Positions 19,745-28,278 of a DNA stretch of 64,000 nucleotides are shown here, one piece after another (within the stretch, counting starts at the first letter, position 1; the number at the start of each line of letters is the position of its first letter). The DNA lies in NCBI GenBank assembly GCA_002837415.1, contig PJCV01000003.1, forward strand, positions 124,001 to 188,000, given 5' to 3'. A model generated the notes under the pieces. The model was not told the DNA's origin. It saw nothing but the letters and a program-made list of their open reading frames with translations, and did no database searches. A program made the translations under genes and the position numbers. Origin of the DNA: Actinomycetales bacterium SN12 (GTDB taxonomy: Bacteria > Actinomycetota > Actinomycetes > Actinomycetales > Microbacteriaceae).

Positions 19745-19791
19745 GAATGCGCCCTCTACTCCCGTCGTCGCCGCCGCCGAAGACTGGATGC

Positions 19792-20853
19792 ATGGAACGA
19801 ACAGCACTGGCATCCGCACCGCCGTCGCACACCGCCGACAGCCGGCGTCGGGCGCCGCGATCGCTCCTCGGAAAGCTGCCCGGCCTGCTGCTCTGCATGG
19901 CGATCGCGGCGGTGGCGACGGTGGTCGGCCATGCCGTCCCCGTGCTCGGTGCGGCGATCCCGGCCGTGCTGATCGGCGTGCTGCTCGCGGTGCTGCGCCG
20001 GCCCTCGGGTCGTCTGATGCCTGGCGTGAAGCTCGCGAGCTCATTCGTGCTGCAGTGCGCCGTCGTGCTGCTCGGCGCCGGGCTGTCGATCGACTCGGTG
20101 CTGCGGGTCGGAGCTCGCTCGCTGCCGGTCATGCTGATCTCGCTGACCGTGTGCCTCTCCGCCGCCTGGCTGCTCGGACGAGCGCTGCGGATCGACGCCG
20201 GGCTGGTCACGCTCATCGGGGTCGGCACCGGGATCTGCGGTGCGTCGGCGATCGCCGCCGTCTCGCCGGTGATCCGCGCGAAGAGCTCACAGGTCGCCTA
20301 CGCCATCTCGACGATCTTCCTGTTCAACATCCTCGCGATCGGCGCCTTCCCGCTGATCGGCCACCTGCTCGGGATGCCTCCGGAGACGTTCGGCCTGTTC
20401 GCCGGAACCGCCGTGAACGACACGAGCTCCGTGGTGGCCGCTGCCACCGTCTACGGCACGGCAGCGCTCGAGTTCGCCGTCGTGGTGAAGCTCGTGCGCA
20501 CGCTGATGATCATCCCCGTCAGCATCGGCCTCGCCGTCATCGATGCGCGCCGTCGTCAGGAGCGCAGCGGCTTCTCGCTCGCTCGCGTGCTGCGGCTGGT
20601 GCCCTGGTTCCTGGTCGGCTTCGTCGCCCTCGCACTGGTGAACTCGACCGGGATCATCCCGCCCGCCGTCGCCGGTGCGCTGGGGCAGGTCAGCGCGTTT
20701 CTCGTGGCGACCGCGCTGGCCGGCATCGGCCTGTCCACCGATCTGCGGGCGATCCGCACCGCCGGCTGGCGGCCGCTCGCGCTGGGCGGGATGCTGTCGG
20801 TGCTCGTCGCCGCGACCACCCTCACCACGATGGCCTTCGCCGGCTACCTCTGA
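19792..20853 (+). CDS. YeiH/UPF0324 family putative sulfate exporter
   Basis: 353 aa from ATG 19792. About ten to eleven hydrophobic segments follow a 25-residue basic N-terminus. Family motifs include GAGLSIDSVLRVGARSLPV, GVGTGICGASAIAAVSPVIRAK (near residue 140), FAGTAVNDTSSVVAAATVYG and the C-terminal AGIGLSTDLRAIRTAGWRPL. Members are annotated as putative sulfate exporters or YeiH proteins; transport activity is poorly established. Divergent from its likely LysR regulator. A link to the sulfate operon 8 kb away is possible but not shown. Confidence 0.88.
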   Translation: MERTALASAPPSHTADSRRRAPRSLLGKLPGLLLCMAIAAVATVVGHAVPVLGAAIPAVLIGVLLAVLRRPSGRLMPGVKLASSFVLQCAVVLLGAGLSIDSVLRVGARSLPVMLISLTVCLSAAWLLGRALRIDAGLVTLIGVGTGICGASAIAAVSPVIRAKSSQVAYAISTIFLFNILAIGAFPLIGHLLGMPPETFGLFAGTAVNDTSSVVAAATVYGTAALEFAVVVKLVRTLMIIPVSIGLAVIDARRRQERSGFSLARVLRLVPWFLVGFVALALVNSTGIIPPAVAGALGQVSAFLVATALAGIGLSTDLRAIRTAGWRPLALGGMLSVLVAATTLTTMAFAGYL

Positions 20854-20865
20854 GACGCGTGCCGT

Positions 20866-21450
20866 TCAGGCCGGCGGCAGGCGCAGGACGTCGCCCTCGC
20901 CGCCGGTGATGTCGCCGGCGGTGCGGATGCTGCGAGCGAGGTCGTCCAGCGCACCCTCGAGGGTGCCGAAACGCTCTCGGTCGCTGCACACCGCTGTCAG
21001 GGTGACGAGGTGCGTGCTGGTGTCCCACGTGTAGGTGGCCGACGCAGGGGATCCCGGCTTCGCCGGCGCCGGCATCAGCAGCTTCTCGCCCTGACCGAGC
21101 GGCGTGCGGAAGTCTTCGGTGTCGTCGTACTCCATGGGCATCATGGCGCGCGCGGTGCGCAGCTGGGGCGTGAGCTGCTGCACGGTCGCCATCGCGACGA
21201 CCAGCTCGGGCTCGGCCTTCCAGGTCCACGCGAGCACACGGCCATCCGCCTTGCGCATGGCGAACGGGATCGCCTGGCTGGCGAGCCAGCTGCCCAGGCG
21301 GGCGCCGGGCAGCGTCTCGCGCCCGAGTCCCGTGCCGGCCTGCGCCATCAGCATCCGGATGGCGGCCTTGCGATGGCGGCGGCCGCTGAATCCCAGCGAG
21401 CCGGTGACCGGGATCCACAGGGCGCGGTCGGCAGTCGAGATCAGGCGCAT
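20866..21450 (-). CDS. Unrecognised 194-aa protein
   Basis: 194 aa, ATG at 21450, ending 12 nt from the convergent yeiH end. No signal peptide and no clear membrane segment. The first 60 residues are basic (FSGRRHRKAAIRMLMAQAG). The middle part is a beta-rich stretch (RVLAWTWKAEPELVVAMATVQQLTPQLRTARAM), and a conserved-looking acidic patch MEYDDTEDFRTPLGQGEKL follows. Codon use matches its neighbours and the divergent GT4 gene starts 94 nt away. I recognise no domain or catalytic motif. Confidence 0.72.
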   Translation of the reverse strand: MRLISTADRALWIPVTGSLGFSGRRHRKAAIRMLMAQAGTGLGRETLPGARLGSWLASQAIPFAMRKADGRVLAWTWKAEPELVVAMATVQQLTPQLRTARAMMPMEYDDTEDFRTPLGQGEKLLMPAPAKPGSPASATYTWDTSTHLVTLTAVCSDRERFGTLEGALDDLARSIRTAGDITGGEGDVLRLPPA

Positions 21451-21544
21451 GACCCCACGGTACGCGGCTCGCCTCCCCGAATGGCACAGTGCGCTCGGGT
21501 AGAGTGACGGGCGCCCAGAGCTAGAGATAGGCAGCAGACTTCAC

Positions 21545-22723
21545 GTGACCTCCGGACGCCCCCTGAAGATCCTCATCGGCTGCGACACGTTCGCCCCCGA
21601 CATCAATGGAGCAGCGCGCTTCGCCGAGCGCCTCGCCGCCGGCCTCGTGCAGCGCGGTCACGACGTGCACGTCGTCGCGCCGAACACCGCGTACCGCCGC
21701 TCACCAGCGCACACCGAGGTGATCGAGGGCGAGCCCATGATGATGCACCGGCTGCCCGCCCTGCGCTGGCTGCCGCACGACTGGGTGCGCTTCGTGTGGC
21801 CGTGGCGGTCCAAGCACTGGGCGCGCAAGGTGCTCGACCAGGTGCAGCCCGACATCGTGCACATCCAGTCGCACATCATCATCGGGCGCGGGCTCACCCG
21901 CATCGCCCACCAGCGGGGCATCCCGGTGATCGCGACCAACCACGTGATGGCCGAGAACATCCTCGACCACAGCACCTTCCCGAAGTTCATCGACGACGTC
22001 GTGCTGAAGCTCGCCTGGGCCGACGCGAAGCGCACCTTCGACATGACGCGCGCGGTGACGACGCCCACGCGCCGGGCCGCCGACTTCCTCGAGCGGACGG
22101 TCGACATCCACGGTGTCGTGCCGATCAGCTGCGGCATCGATCGACGCAACTACGATCCGGTGATCGCCCCGCGCGACGCGAACCGCATCCTCTTCGTCGG
22201 ACGGCTCACGGGCGAGAAGCAGGTCGATGTCGTGCTGCGTGCTGTGCAGCAGCTCGACCCCGCGCTCGACGTGCACTTCGACATCGCCGGAGGCGGAGAT
22301 CAGCGCAAGGCGCTCGAGGCGCTGACCGCCCAGCTGGGCATCGAGGACCGCGTCACCTTCCACGGCCGGGTGACGGACGAGCAGCTGCGCGCGCTGTACT
22401 CGCGCTCCTCGGTGTTCGCGATCGCCTCGATCGCCGAGCTCCAGTCGATCGTGACGATGGAGGCCATGGCATCCGCCCTCCCGATCGTGGGAGCGAACGC
22501 CGTCGCCCTGCCGCACCTGGTGCACGACGGCGAGAACGGACACCTCTTCGAGCCCGGCAACGTCGACGACCTCGCCGACAAGCTGACTCGGGTGCTGACC
22601 GCGTCGCCGGCGGAGTACGAGCGGATGCAGCGCGCCTCGCTCGACGGGGTCGCCGTGCACGACATCAACCGCACGCTCGACACCTTCGAGGCGCTCTACC
22701 GCGACGAGCCGCTGCCCGCCTGA
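21545..22723 (+). CDS. GT4-family glycosyltransferase
   Basis: 392 aa, GTG start. GT-B fold: N-terminal KILIGCDTFAPDINGAARFAERLAAGL with the glycine-rich loop; DIVHIQSHIIIGRGL; and a C-terminal nucleotide-sugar domain from about 215 (ILFVGRLTGEKQVDVVLRAVQQL), VTFHGRVTDEQLRALYSRSSVFAIAS and the ELQSIVTMEAMASALPIVG segment that holds the EX7E-type motif. It retains configuration of an NDP- or GDP-linked sugar. The acceptor is unknown; lipid or cell-surface glycan is typical for this subgroup. It stands alone, with repeats following its 3' end. Confidence 0.93.
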   Translation: MTSGRPLKILIGCDTFAPDINGAARFAERLAAGLVQRGHDVHVVAPNTAYRRSPAHTEVIEGEPMMMHRLPALRWLPHDWVRFVWPWRSKHWARKVLDQVQPDIVHIQSHIIIGRGLTRIAHQRGIPVIATNHVMAENILDHSTFPKFIDDVVLKLAWADAKRTFDMTRAVTTPTRRAADFLERTVDIHGVVPISCGIDRRNYDPVIAPRDANRILFVGRLTGEKQVDVVLRAVQQLDPALDVHFDIAGGGDQRKALEALTAQLGIEDRVTFHGRVTDEQLRALYSRSSVFAIASIAELQSIVTMEAMASALPIVGANAVALPHLVHDGENGHLFEPGNVDDLADKLTRVLTASPAEYERMQRASLDGVAVHDINRTLDTFEALYRDEPLPA

Positions 22724-22742
22724 CGGCTGCCGGGCGGGCTCG

Positions 22743-23205
22743 CTCGCCGTTTCGCCGTGCGCGGTGGTGGCCTGCCGACCGCGCGGAGGTAGGCGGACAC
22801 GCGAAGGTAGGACGAATGACGGGAGTTCAGTCCTACGCTCGCGCGTTCGCCTACGCCCGCGGGTAGCCGAGGCTAGCCGCGGGACGCCGCGCCGCTGGGA
22901 GGCTCGCGGTTCCGCGGTGTGCGGGGGTGGCCTGCCGACCGCGCGGAGGTAGGCGGACACGCGAAGGTAGGACGAATGACGCGAGTTCGGTCCTACGCTC
23001 GCGCGTTCGCCTACGCTCAGCGGGTAGCCGAGGCGGGTAGCCCGAGACCGCGCCGCTGGGGCCTCGCCGTTTCGCCGTGCGCGGGGACGGCCTGCCGACC
23101 GGGCGGAGGTAGGCGGACACGCGAAGGTAGGACGAATGATGCGAGGTCGGTCCTACGCTCGCGCGTTCGCCTACGCTCACGCGGCCCGAAGCCGGGCAGC
23201 CGCGC
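22743..23205. repeat. Three direct repeats with exact 160-bp period, each with a 25-bp inverted repeat
   Basis: The marker cctgccgacc occurs at 22771, 22931 and 23091. In each unit a 25-nt left arm (GTAGGCGGACACGCGAAGG plus TAGGAC) pairs with a right arm with four mismatches across a 16-nt loop. The pairs are 22789-22813/22830-22854, 22949-22973/22990-23014 and 23109-23133/23150-23174. The cores differ at only a few bases; outer flanks are more divergent. This fills the 495-nt gap between the convergent GT4 and allantoinase genes. I see no gene in it. Confidence 0.95.
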
Positions 23206-23218
23206 AGCAGAGCCCGCG

Positions 23219-24616
23219 TCAGGTGTTGGTCATGCCGCGGCGCAGCAGGCGGCCGCGCGGGTTCTCGAAGTCGATGACCTCGCCGTGCAGCCAGGTGCGA
23301 CGGACGACGCCCGCCAGCGCCTTGCCCTGGTACGGAGTGATCGGGTTCTTGTGGTGCAGCTTCTTGACATCGACCACGTACGCGTCGTCGGCGGCGAAGA
23401 TCGAGAAGTCCGCGTCGTAGCCGGGCGCGATGCGGCCCTTGCCGGTGAGCCCGGCGAACTGCGCGGGGCGCTCGCTCATCCATGCCACGACCTGCTCGAG
23501 CGACAGCCCGCGCTGACGCGCCTCGGTCCAGATCAGCGACAGGCCGAGCTGCAGCGACGCGACGCCGCCCCAGGCCACGCCGAAGTCGCCGTTCTCGAGA
23601 TCCTTGAGGTCGATGGTCGAGGGGGAGTGGTCGGACACGATGAAGTCGATCGTGCCCTCCTCCAGGCCCTGCCAGAGCAGCTCGCGGTTGCCGGCCTCGC
23701 GGATCGGCGGGCAGCACTTGAACGCGGTCGCGCCGAGCGGGATCTCCTCGCTGACCAGCGTCAGGTAGTGCGGGCACGTCTCGACGGTGATCTTGAGGCC
23801 GTCGTGCTTCGCCGTGCGCAGCATCGCCAGGGCATCCGACGACGACAGGTGCAGGATGTGCGCGCGGGCGCCCGTCCAGCGGGCGCGCTCGATGACCTCG
23901 GCGATCGCGAGGTTCTCGGCACCGCGGGGGCGGGATGCCAGGAACTTGCCGTAATCGTCTCCGTCGGGCTGCGGGGCGCGGTCGATGGCCCTGGAGTCCT
24001 CTGCGTGCACGATCATCACCGAATCGAAGGTGGCGAGCTCGCGCATGTCCTTCTCGAGCTCCTCCGGGTCGAGCGGGGGGAACTCGTCGACGCCGGAGTG
24101 CAGCAGGAAGCTCTTGAAGCCGAAGACGCCCGCATCGTGCAGGGGGCGCAGGTCGGCGGTGTTCCCGGGGATGGCGCCGCCCCAGAAGCCGACATCGACG
24201 TGGGTCTGGCCGCGTGCCACCGAGCGCTTGGTCTCGAGCGCGTCGACGCTCACGGTCGGGGGGATGCTGTTCAGCGGCATGTCGACGATCGTCGTCACGC
24301 CGCCGGCCGCAGCGGCGCGGGTGGCCGACGCAAAGCCCTCCCACTCGGTGCGCCCCGGCTCGTTGACGTGCACATGGGTGTCGACCAGGCCCGGGATGAG
24401 GGTCTCATCATCGGCGAGCTCGATGACCTCGGCACCGTCGAGGTTGTTGCCGAGCGGCTGCATGGCGACGATGACGCCGCCGCGCACGCCGACCTCTCGG
24501 GGGCGGATGCCGGAACTGGTGAGCACGCGCTCGCCGCGGATGACGAGGTCGTAGCGCTCGCCCGTCGGATCGAGCGAGGCACGTGCTAATTCCTGGTGCT
24601 CGGCGTCCTGCGACAT
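23219..24616 (-). CDS. allB: Allantoinase
   Basis: 465 aa from ATG 24616, with GGAAGG upstream; the open frame continues to 24682 across the operator and promoter. Cyclic amidohydrolase fold: metal-binding DTHVHVNEPGRTEWEGF near residue 78, the carbamylated Lys in GVFGFKSFLLHSGVDE, HAED, HILHLSSSDAL and SDHSPSTIDLK. AllB opens the allantoin ring to allantoate. Divergent from the CitE-like gene across a 203-nt gap containing paired TTTC-N8-GAAA-like sites and a TTGACA-N17-TGGAAT promoter. Its 3' end faces the 160-bp repeat tract. Confidence 0.95.
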   Translation of the reverse strand: MSQDAEHQELARASLDPTGERYDLVIRGERVLTSSGIRPREVGVRGGVIVAMQPLGNNLDGAEVIELADDETLIPGLVDTHVHVNEPGRTEWEGFASATRAAAAGGVTTIVDMPLNSIPPTVSVDALETKRSVARGQTHVDVGFWGGAIPGNTADLRPLHDAGVFGFKSFLLHSGVDEFPPLDPEELEKDMRELATFDSVMIVHAEDSRAIDRAPQPDGDDYGKFLASRPRGAENLAIAEVIERARWTGARAHILHLSSSDALAMLRTAKHDGLKITVETCPHYLTLVSEEIPLGATAFKCCPPIREAGNRELLWQGLEEGTIDFIVSDHSPSTIDLKDLENGDFGVAWGGVASLQLGLSLIWTEARQRGLSLEQVVAWMSERPAQFAGLTGKGRIAPGYDADFSIFAADDAYVVDVKKLHHKNPITPYQGKALAGVVRRTWLHGEVIDFENPRGRLLRRGMTNT

Positions 24617-24637
24617 CCCGACCGCCCTTCCTAGTGC

Positions 24638-24701
24638 TTTCATAATGCGAGAACAACATTTCGCACTAAGGGATTCCATCACGCGCGTGAAGCGCTGTCA
24701 A
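24638..24701 (-). promoter_or_regulatory. allB promoter with paired regulator sites
   Basis: On the minus strand: TTGACA (24701-24696), 17-nt spacer, TGGAAT (24678-24673). It is followed at once by two 16-nt sites whose plus-strand forms are TTTCGCACTAAGGGAT (24659-24674) and TTTCATAATGCGAGAA (24638-24653), 21 bp apart. The geometry suggests repression by blocking the -10 region. Confidence 0.6.
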
Positions 24702-24772
24702 CACCGAGCGAGTGTAGTCCGGCATAGGCTGGGCGGGCCCGGCGACTGCTGGCGGGCCGGGGAAGACCGCGC

Positions 24773-24815
24773 TAGGCTTTTCGCATAGCAGAAACCGGAT
24801 TTCATTGATCGGAAC
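24773..24815 (+). promoter_or_regulatory. Paired regulator sites before the CitE-like gene
   Basis: -10-like TAGGCT at 24773-24778, with only a weak -35. TTTCGCATAGCAGAAA (24779-24794) and TTTCATTGATCGGAAC (24800-24815) are spaced 21 bp apart, as at allB. The second site ends 5 nt before the start codon. Confidence 0.6.
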
Positions 24816-24819
24816 TCAG

Positions 24820-25677
24820 ATGAACGCTCCACTCCCGTCCTCCACTCGACGAGAGGTCACCGCCGAACTCGCCCGCTCCTGGCTGCTCGTCGCGGCCACG
24901 CGACCCGAGACCTTCGACGACGCCGCGGCCTCGCACGCCGACGCCGTGGTGCTCGACATCGAGGATGCCGTCGACGCCAGCAAGAAGGAGTCGGCGCGCG
25001 CCGATGTCGTGCGCTGGCTGAGCGAGGGCGGACGCGGATGGGTGCGCATCAACGATGCGGGCAGCGACTACTGGGCTGACGACATCGAGGAGCTGCGCGC
25101 AGCTCCTGGCCTGCAGGGCGTGATGCTCGCGAAGACCGAGCTCGGCGGGCAGGTCATGGACACCTTCAACCGTCTCGGTGCCCGTGTTCCCATCGTCGCG
25201 CTCGTCGAGTCCGCCGTCGGCATCGAGAACGCCAGTGAGATCGCCCGAGCCAAGGGGGTGTTCCGCCTGGCCTTCGGCAGCGGTGACTTCCGTCGCGACA
25301 CCGGTATGTCGGCCGATCGGGAGGCGATGGCCTACCCGCGCGCCCGCCTGGTGATCTCGAGCCGCGTCGGCGGCCTGCCGGGGCCGATCGACGGCCCGAC
25401 CGTCGGCTCGAGCCACCCCATCCTGCGCGAGCAGTCGGCGATCACCGTGTCGATGGGGATGACGGGAAAGCTCTGCCTCCAGGCCGAGCAGACGCCCGTG
25501 GTCAACGAGGTCATCAGCCCCACCCGCACCGACGTCGAGTGGGCGTCCGAGTTCCTCTCCGACTTCGATGCCCGCGGCCGCATCGTCCGCGACGGCAGCG
25601 ACCTGCCCCGCCTGGGGCGCGCCCGCAAGATCATGCAGCTCGCCGAGGCCTTCGACGTGCTGCCCGTGGCCCGCTGA
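24820..25677 (+). CDS. HpcH/HpaI (CitE-like) lyase or malate-synthase-like enzyme
   Basis: 285 aa from ATG 24820; TTG 24805 is an alternative. TIM barrel of the citrate lyase beta-subunit group: SWLLVAATRPETFDDAAASHADAVVLDIEDAVDASKK with the DxEDAV metal site near residue 48, a catalytic Arg region WVRINDAGS, ALVESAVGIENASEIA (Glu), and LAFGSGDFRRDTGM. Family members cleave or form malyl-, citramalyl- or citryl-CoA. The human homologue CLYBL also has malate synthase activity. Expression from a purine-type promoter suggests a glyoxylate-using reaction here (inference). It is followed 59 nt later by a peroxiredoxin. Confidence 0.85.
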   Translation: MNAPLPSSTRREVTAELARSWLLVAATRPETFDDAAASHADAVVLDIEDAVDASKKESARADVVRWLSEGGRGWVRINDAGSDYWADDIEELRAAPGLQGVMLAKTELGGQVMDTFNRLGARVPIVALVESAVGIENASEIARAKGVFRLAFGSGDFRRDTGMSADREAMAYPRARLVISSRVGGLPGPIDGPTVGSSHPILREQSAITVSMGMTGKLCLQAEQTPVVNEVISPTRTDVEWASEFLSDFDARGRIVRDGSDLPRLGRARKIMQLAEAFDVLPVAR

Positions 25678-25736
25678 CGACGCTGCCCTCAGCGCCGCCG
25701 AACGCGGCATCCATCCCGAAACAGAACGGAGTCATC

Positions 25737-26204
25737 ATGACCGACAAGCTCACTCCCGGCGTCACCGCACCCGACTTCGCCCTCGGCGATGCCGAGGGCC
25801 GCACCGTCGCCCTCGCCGACTACCGCGGTCGCAACGTGGTCGTGTACTTCTACCCGAAGGCGGCGACTCCCGGATGCACCACGGAGGCCTGCGACTTCCG
25901 CGACAGCCTCTCGGCGCTGGATGCCGCCGGTTACGCCGTCATCGGCGTCTCGCCGGACTCGATCGATGAGATCCGCGCGTTCGCCGAGGCGGAGGGTCTC
26001 ACCTTCCCCCTGCTCGCCGACACCGACGCCTCCGTGGCGAAGGCATGGGGCGTATGGGGCGAGAAGACCGTGGGCGACCGCACCTTCGACGGCGTGATCC
26101 GCTCGACCTTCGTGCTCGACGGCGACGGCGTCGTGCAGCGCGCGGAGTACGGTGTGGACGCAGAGGGTCACGTGGCCCGCCTGCGCACCGAACTCGGCGC
26201 CTGA
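25737..26204 (+). CDS. bcp: Thioredoxin-dependent peroxiredoxin, Bcp/PrxQ type
   Basis: 155 aa. The peroxidatic motif is YFYPKAATPGCTTEACDFRDSL, with Cys near residue 46 and the resolving Cys five residues on, as in PrxQ. It ends with the typical IRSTFVLDGDGVVQRAEY segment. It reduces H2O2 and organic peroxides in the cytoplasm. Its place just before the uricase operon is sensible because uricase releases H2O2, but it follows the CitE-like gene and could simply share that transcript. Confidence 0.95.
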   Translation: MTDKLTPGVTAPDFALGDAEGRTVALADYRGRNVVVYFYPKAATPGCTTEACDFRDSLSALDAAGYAVIGVSPDSIDEIRAFAEAEGLTFPLLADTDASVAKAWGVWGEKTVGDRTFDGVIRSTFVLDGDGVVQRAEYGVDAEGHVARLRTELGA

Positions 26205-26235
26205 CTCCACGATGCGAAAAGGGCCGCCGGGGATG

Positions 26236-26303
26236 TTGACAAACGGATCCGGAGGCCCGCACAATATTTACACATGCTGAAATAACAGTTCCGGCATACG
26301 GAA
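26236..26303 (+). promoter_or_regulatory. uraD-uraH-uricase promoter with paired regulator sites
   Basis: TTGACA (26236-26241), 18-nt spacer, CACAAT (26260-26265). TTTACACATGCTGAAA (26267-26282) and GTTCCGGCATACGGAA (26288-26303) follow, 21 bp apart. The latter contains a perfect TTCCG-N5-CGGAA palindrome. A long leader of about 80 nt precedes uraD. Confidence 0.6.
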
Positions 26304-26383
26304 GTAACCTTCTTGTGAAGACTCCGTCAGGGGTTTCCGTATAGCCTTCACGCCGGATGCCAGCATCTGCTTGAGGATCGAAG

Positions 26384-26872
26384 ATGTTACTCGAGAAGTT
26401 CAATTCGGCTCCCCGTGAAGAAGCCGTGGCCGTCGTGAAGCCGGCTCTGGACATCCCCCGGTGGATCGACGCGATCGTTGACGGCCGCCCGTACCAGAGC
26501 GTCGACCAGGTCGCCGCCGCTGCCGCTGCGGTCGCCGCTCCGCTCTCCGAGGCCGAGCTGGACGCCGCGCTGGCGCACCACCCGCGCATCGGCGAACGCC
26601 CGCAGGGTGAGACGGCGGAAGCCGCGCTGTCGCGCAAGGAGCAGCCGGGCGTCGATGAGGATGCCGCTGCCGCGCTCGCCGCGGGCAACAAGACCTATGA
26701 GGAGAAGTTCGACCGCGTGTACCTGGTGCGCGCTGCCGGACGCTCCGCCGAGGAGATCCTCGCCCTGCTGCAGCAGCGGCTGGGCAACACCCCCGAACAG
26801 GAGCTCGCCGTCGTCGACCAGCAGCTGCGTGAGATCGCGGCGCTGCGTCTGACCGGAGCCCTCGAGAGCTGA
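26384..26872 (+). CDS. uraD: OHCU decarboxylase (2-oxo-4-hydroxy-4-carboxy-5-ureidoimidazoline)
   Basis: 162 aa, the normal length. The catalytic AHHPRIGERPQG lies near residue 65 and the C-terminal FDRVYLVRAAGRSAEEILALLQQRLGN is the second family signature. It converts OHCU to S-allantoin with loss of CO2, the third step from urate. First gene of a uraD-uraH-uricase-permease cluster. It is spaced 11 nt from uraH. Confidence 0.96.
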   Translation: MLLEKFNSAPREEAVAVVKPALDIPRWIDAIVDGRPYQSVDQVAAAAAAVAAPLSEAELDAALAHHPRIGERPQGETAEAALSRKEQPGVDEDAAAALAAGNKTYEEKFDRVYLVRAAGRSAEEILALLQQRLGNTPEQELAVVDQQLREIAALRLTGALES

Positions 26873-26883
26873 AGGAGCGCACC

Positions 26884-27225
26884 ATGAGCGTTTCCCACGT
26901 GACCACCCACATCCTGGACACCTCGATCGGACGCCCCGCGCCCGACGTCGCCGTCGCACTCGAAGCCCGTCAGGGCGACGAGTGGGTCGGGATCGGTTCA
27001 GGATCCACAGATGCTGACGGGCGGGTGAAAGAACTGGGCCCCGAGCGGCTGGAGAGCGGCGCATACCGTCTCCGGTTCGACACAGCGGCCTACTTCGCCG
27101 GCATCGACACGGACACCTTCTTTCCGGAGGTGGTGTTGACCTTCCAGGTCGACGCTGAGCAGGCGCACTACCACGTGCCGCTGCTGCTCAGCCCGTTCGC
27201 CTATTCCACTTACCGAGGAAGCTGA
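26884..27225 (+). CDS. uraH: 5-Hydroxyisourate hydrolase (transthyretin-like)
   Basis: 113 aa. The N-terminal VTTHILDTSIGRPAPDVAVAL contains the catalytic His. Residues HYHVPLLLSPFAYSTYRGS end in the YRGS signature diagnostic of HIU hydrolase rather than transthyretin. It opens 5-hydroxyisourate to OHCU as a tetramer. It is flanked by its pathway neighbours uraD and uricase, 9 nt before the latter. Confidence 0.97.
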   Translation: MSVSHVTTHILDTSIGRPAPDVAVALEARQGDEWVGIGSGSTDADGRVKELGPERLESGAYRLRFDTAAYFAGIDTDTFFPEVVLTFQVDAEQAHYHVPLLLSPFAYSTYRGS

Positions 27226-27234
27226 GTTGAGATC

Positions 27235-28128
27235 ATGACCAACATCATTCTGGGCAAGAACCAGTACGGCAAGGCAGAGGTCAGGGTCGTCCGCATCACG
27301 CGCGACACCGACCGCCACGAGATCGAGGACCTGAACGTCACCTCGCAGCTGCGTGGCGACCTCGACAGCGCCCACTTCGAGGGCAACAACGAGCACGTCG
27401 TCCCCACCGACACGCAGAAGAACACGGTCTACGCCTTCGCCAAGGACGGCGTGGGCAGCCCCGAGGAGTTCCTGCTGCGTCTGGGCCGCCACTTCACCGG
27501 CGAGTTCGACTGGATCACCGGCGGTCGCTGGGAGGCCGAGCAGTACACCTGGCAGCGCATCCAGGGCGACGATGGCGAGCACGACCACTCGTTCGTCCGC
27601 GGTGGCACCGAGACCCGCACCTCCGTGGTGCAGATCGACGAGGACGACACGGTCGTCATCGCCGGCCTCCAGGACCTCAAGGTGCTGAAGTCGACGCAGA
27701 GCGGGTTCGTCGGCTACCCGAAGGACAAGTACACCACCCTGTCCGAGACCGAGGACCGCATCCTCGCGACCTCGGTGACCGCCAAGTGGCGCTACAACCG
27801 CACGGACATCGACTTCAACGAGGTCTTCGCGGACGTCCGCCGCCTGCTGCTCGCGGGCTTCTCGCGCAACTACTCCTACGCCCTGCAGCACACGCTGAAG
27901 GAGATGGCCGAGGCCGTTCTCGAGGCGCACCCCGAGATCGACGAGATCCGCTTCTCCACCCCGAACAGCCACCACTTCGTGGTGGACCTGTCGCCCTTCG
28001 GCCTCGAGAACCCCAACGAGGTGTTCTACGCGGCCGACCGCCCCTACGGCCTGATCGAGGCGTCGTTCCTCCGCGAGGGCGCCGACACCGACCACTGGTC
28101 GTGGGACGGCATCGCCGGCTTCTGCTGA
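27235..28128 (+). CDS. Urate oxidase (uricase, cofactor-free)
   Basis: 297 aa, two tandem T-fold domains. Visible family features include ILGKNQYGKAEVRVVRITRD with the catalytic Lys region, VVPTDTQKNTVYAFAKDG with the catalytic Thr, FVGYPKDKYTTL, and FSTPNSHHFVVDLSPFGLENPNEVFYAADRPYGLIE at the C-terminal side. It oxidises urate to 5-hydroxyisourate with O2, releasing H2O2. No fusion to uraD is present, unlike Bacillus pucL. A strong hairpin follows 26 nt after the stop. Confidence 0.97.
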   Translation: MTNIILGKNQYGKAEVRVVRITRDTDRHEIEDLNVTSQLRGDLDSAHFEGNNEHVVPTDTQKNTVYAFAKDGVGSPEEFLLRLGRHFTGEFDWITGGRWEAEQYTWQRIQGDDGEHDHSFVRGGTETRTSVVQIDEDDTVVIAGLQDLKVLKSTQSGFVGYPKDKYTTLSETEDRILATSVTAKWRYNRTDIDFNEVFADVRRLLLAGFSRNYSYALQHTLKEMAEAVLEAHPEIDEIRFSTPNSHHFVVDLSPFGLENPNEVFYAADRPYGLIEASFLREGADTDHWSWDGIAGFC

Positions 28129-28154
28129 TCCAGCGCCAGGCGGCACGGAACACA

Positions 28155-28191
28155 CACCGGGGCTCGTCGGTCACACCGACGGGCCCCGGTG
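28155..28191 (+). terminator. Hairpin between uricase and purine permease
   Basis: 17-bp arms with one mismatch (28155-28171 and 28175-28191) around a 3-nt loop; the arms begin CACCGGGGC. No T-run follows. It is probably a partial terminator or mRNA stabiliser that sets permease level relative to uricase. Confidence 0.65.
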
Positions 28192-28278
28192 CCACCAGGG
28201 CGGGGAAGCCCCCGTCCGTCGTCCCCATCTCACATACGCCCACCCCGAACAGCGGGTCCTGGACAAGGAGGTCCTCTC

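Noticed and set aside
22743..23205. CRISPR array
   Set aside because: The units are 160 bp with near-identical content throughout, there are no short repeats separated by unique spacers, and no cas genes are nearby.
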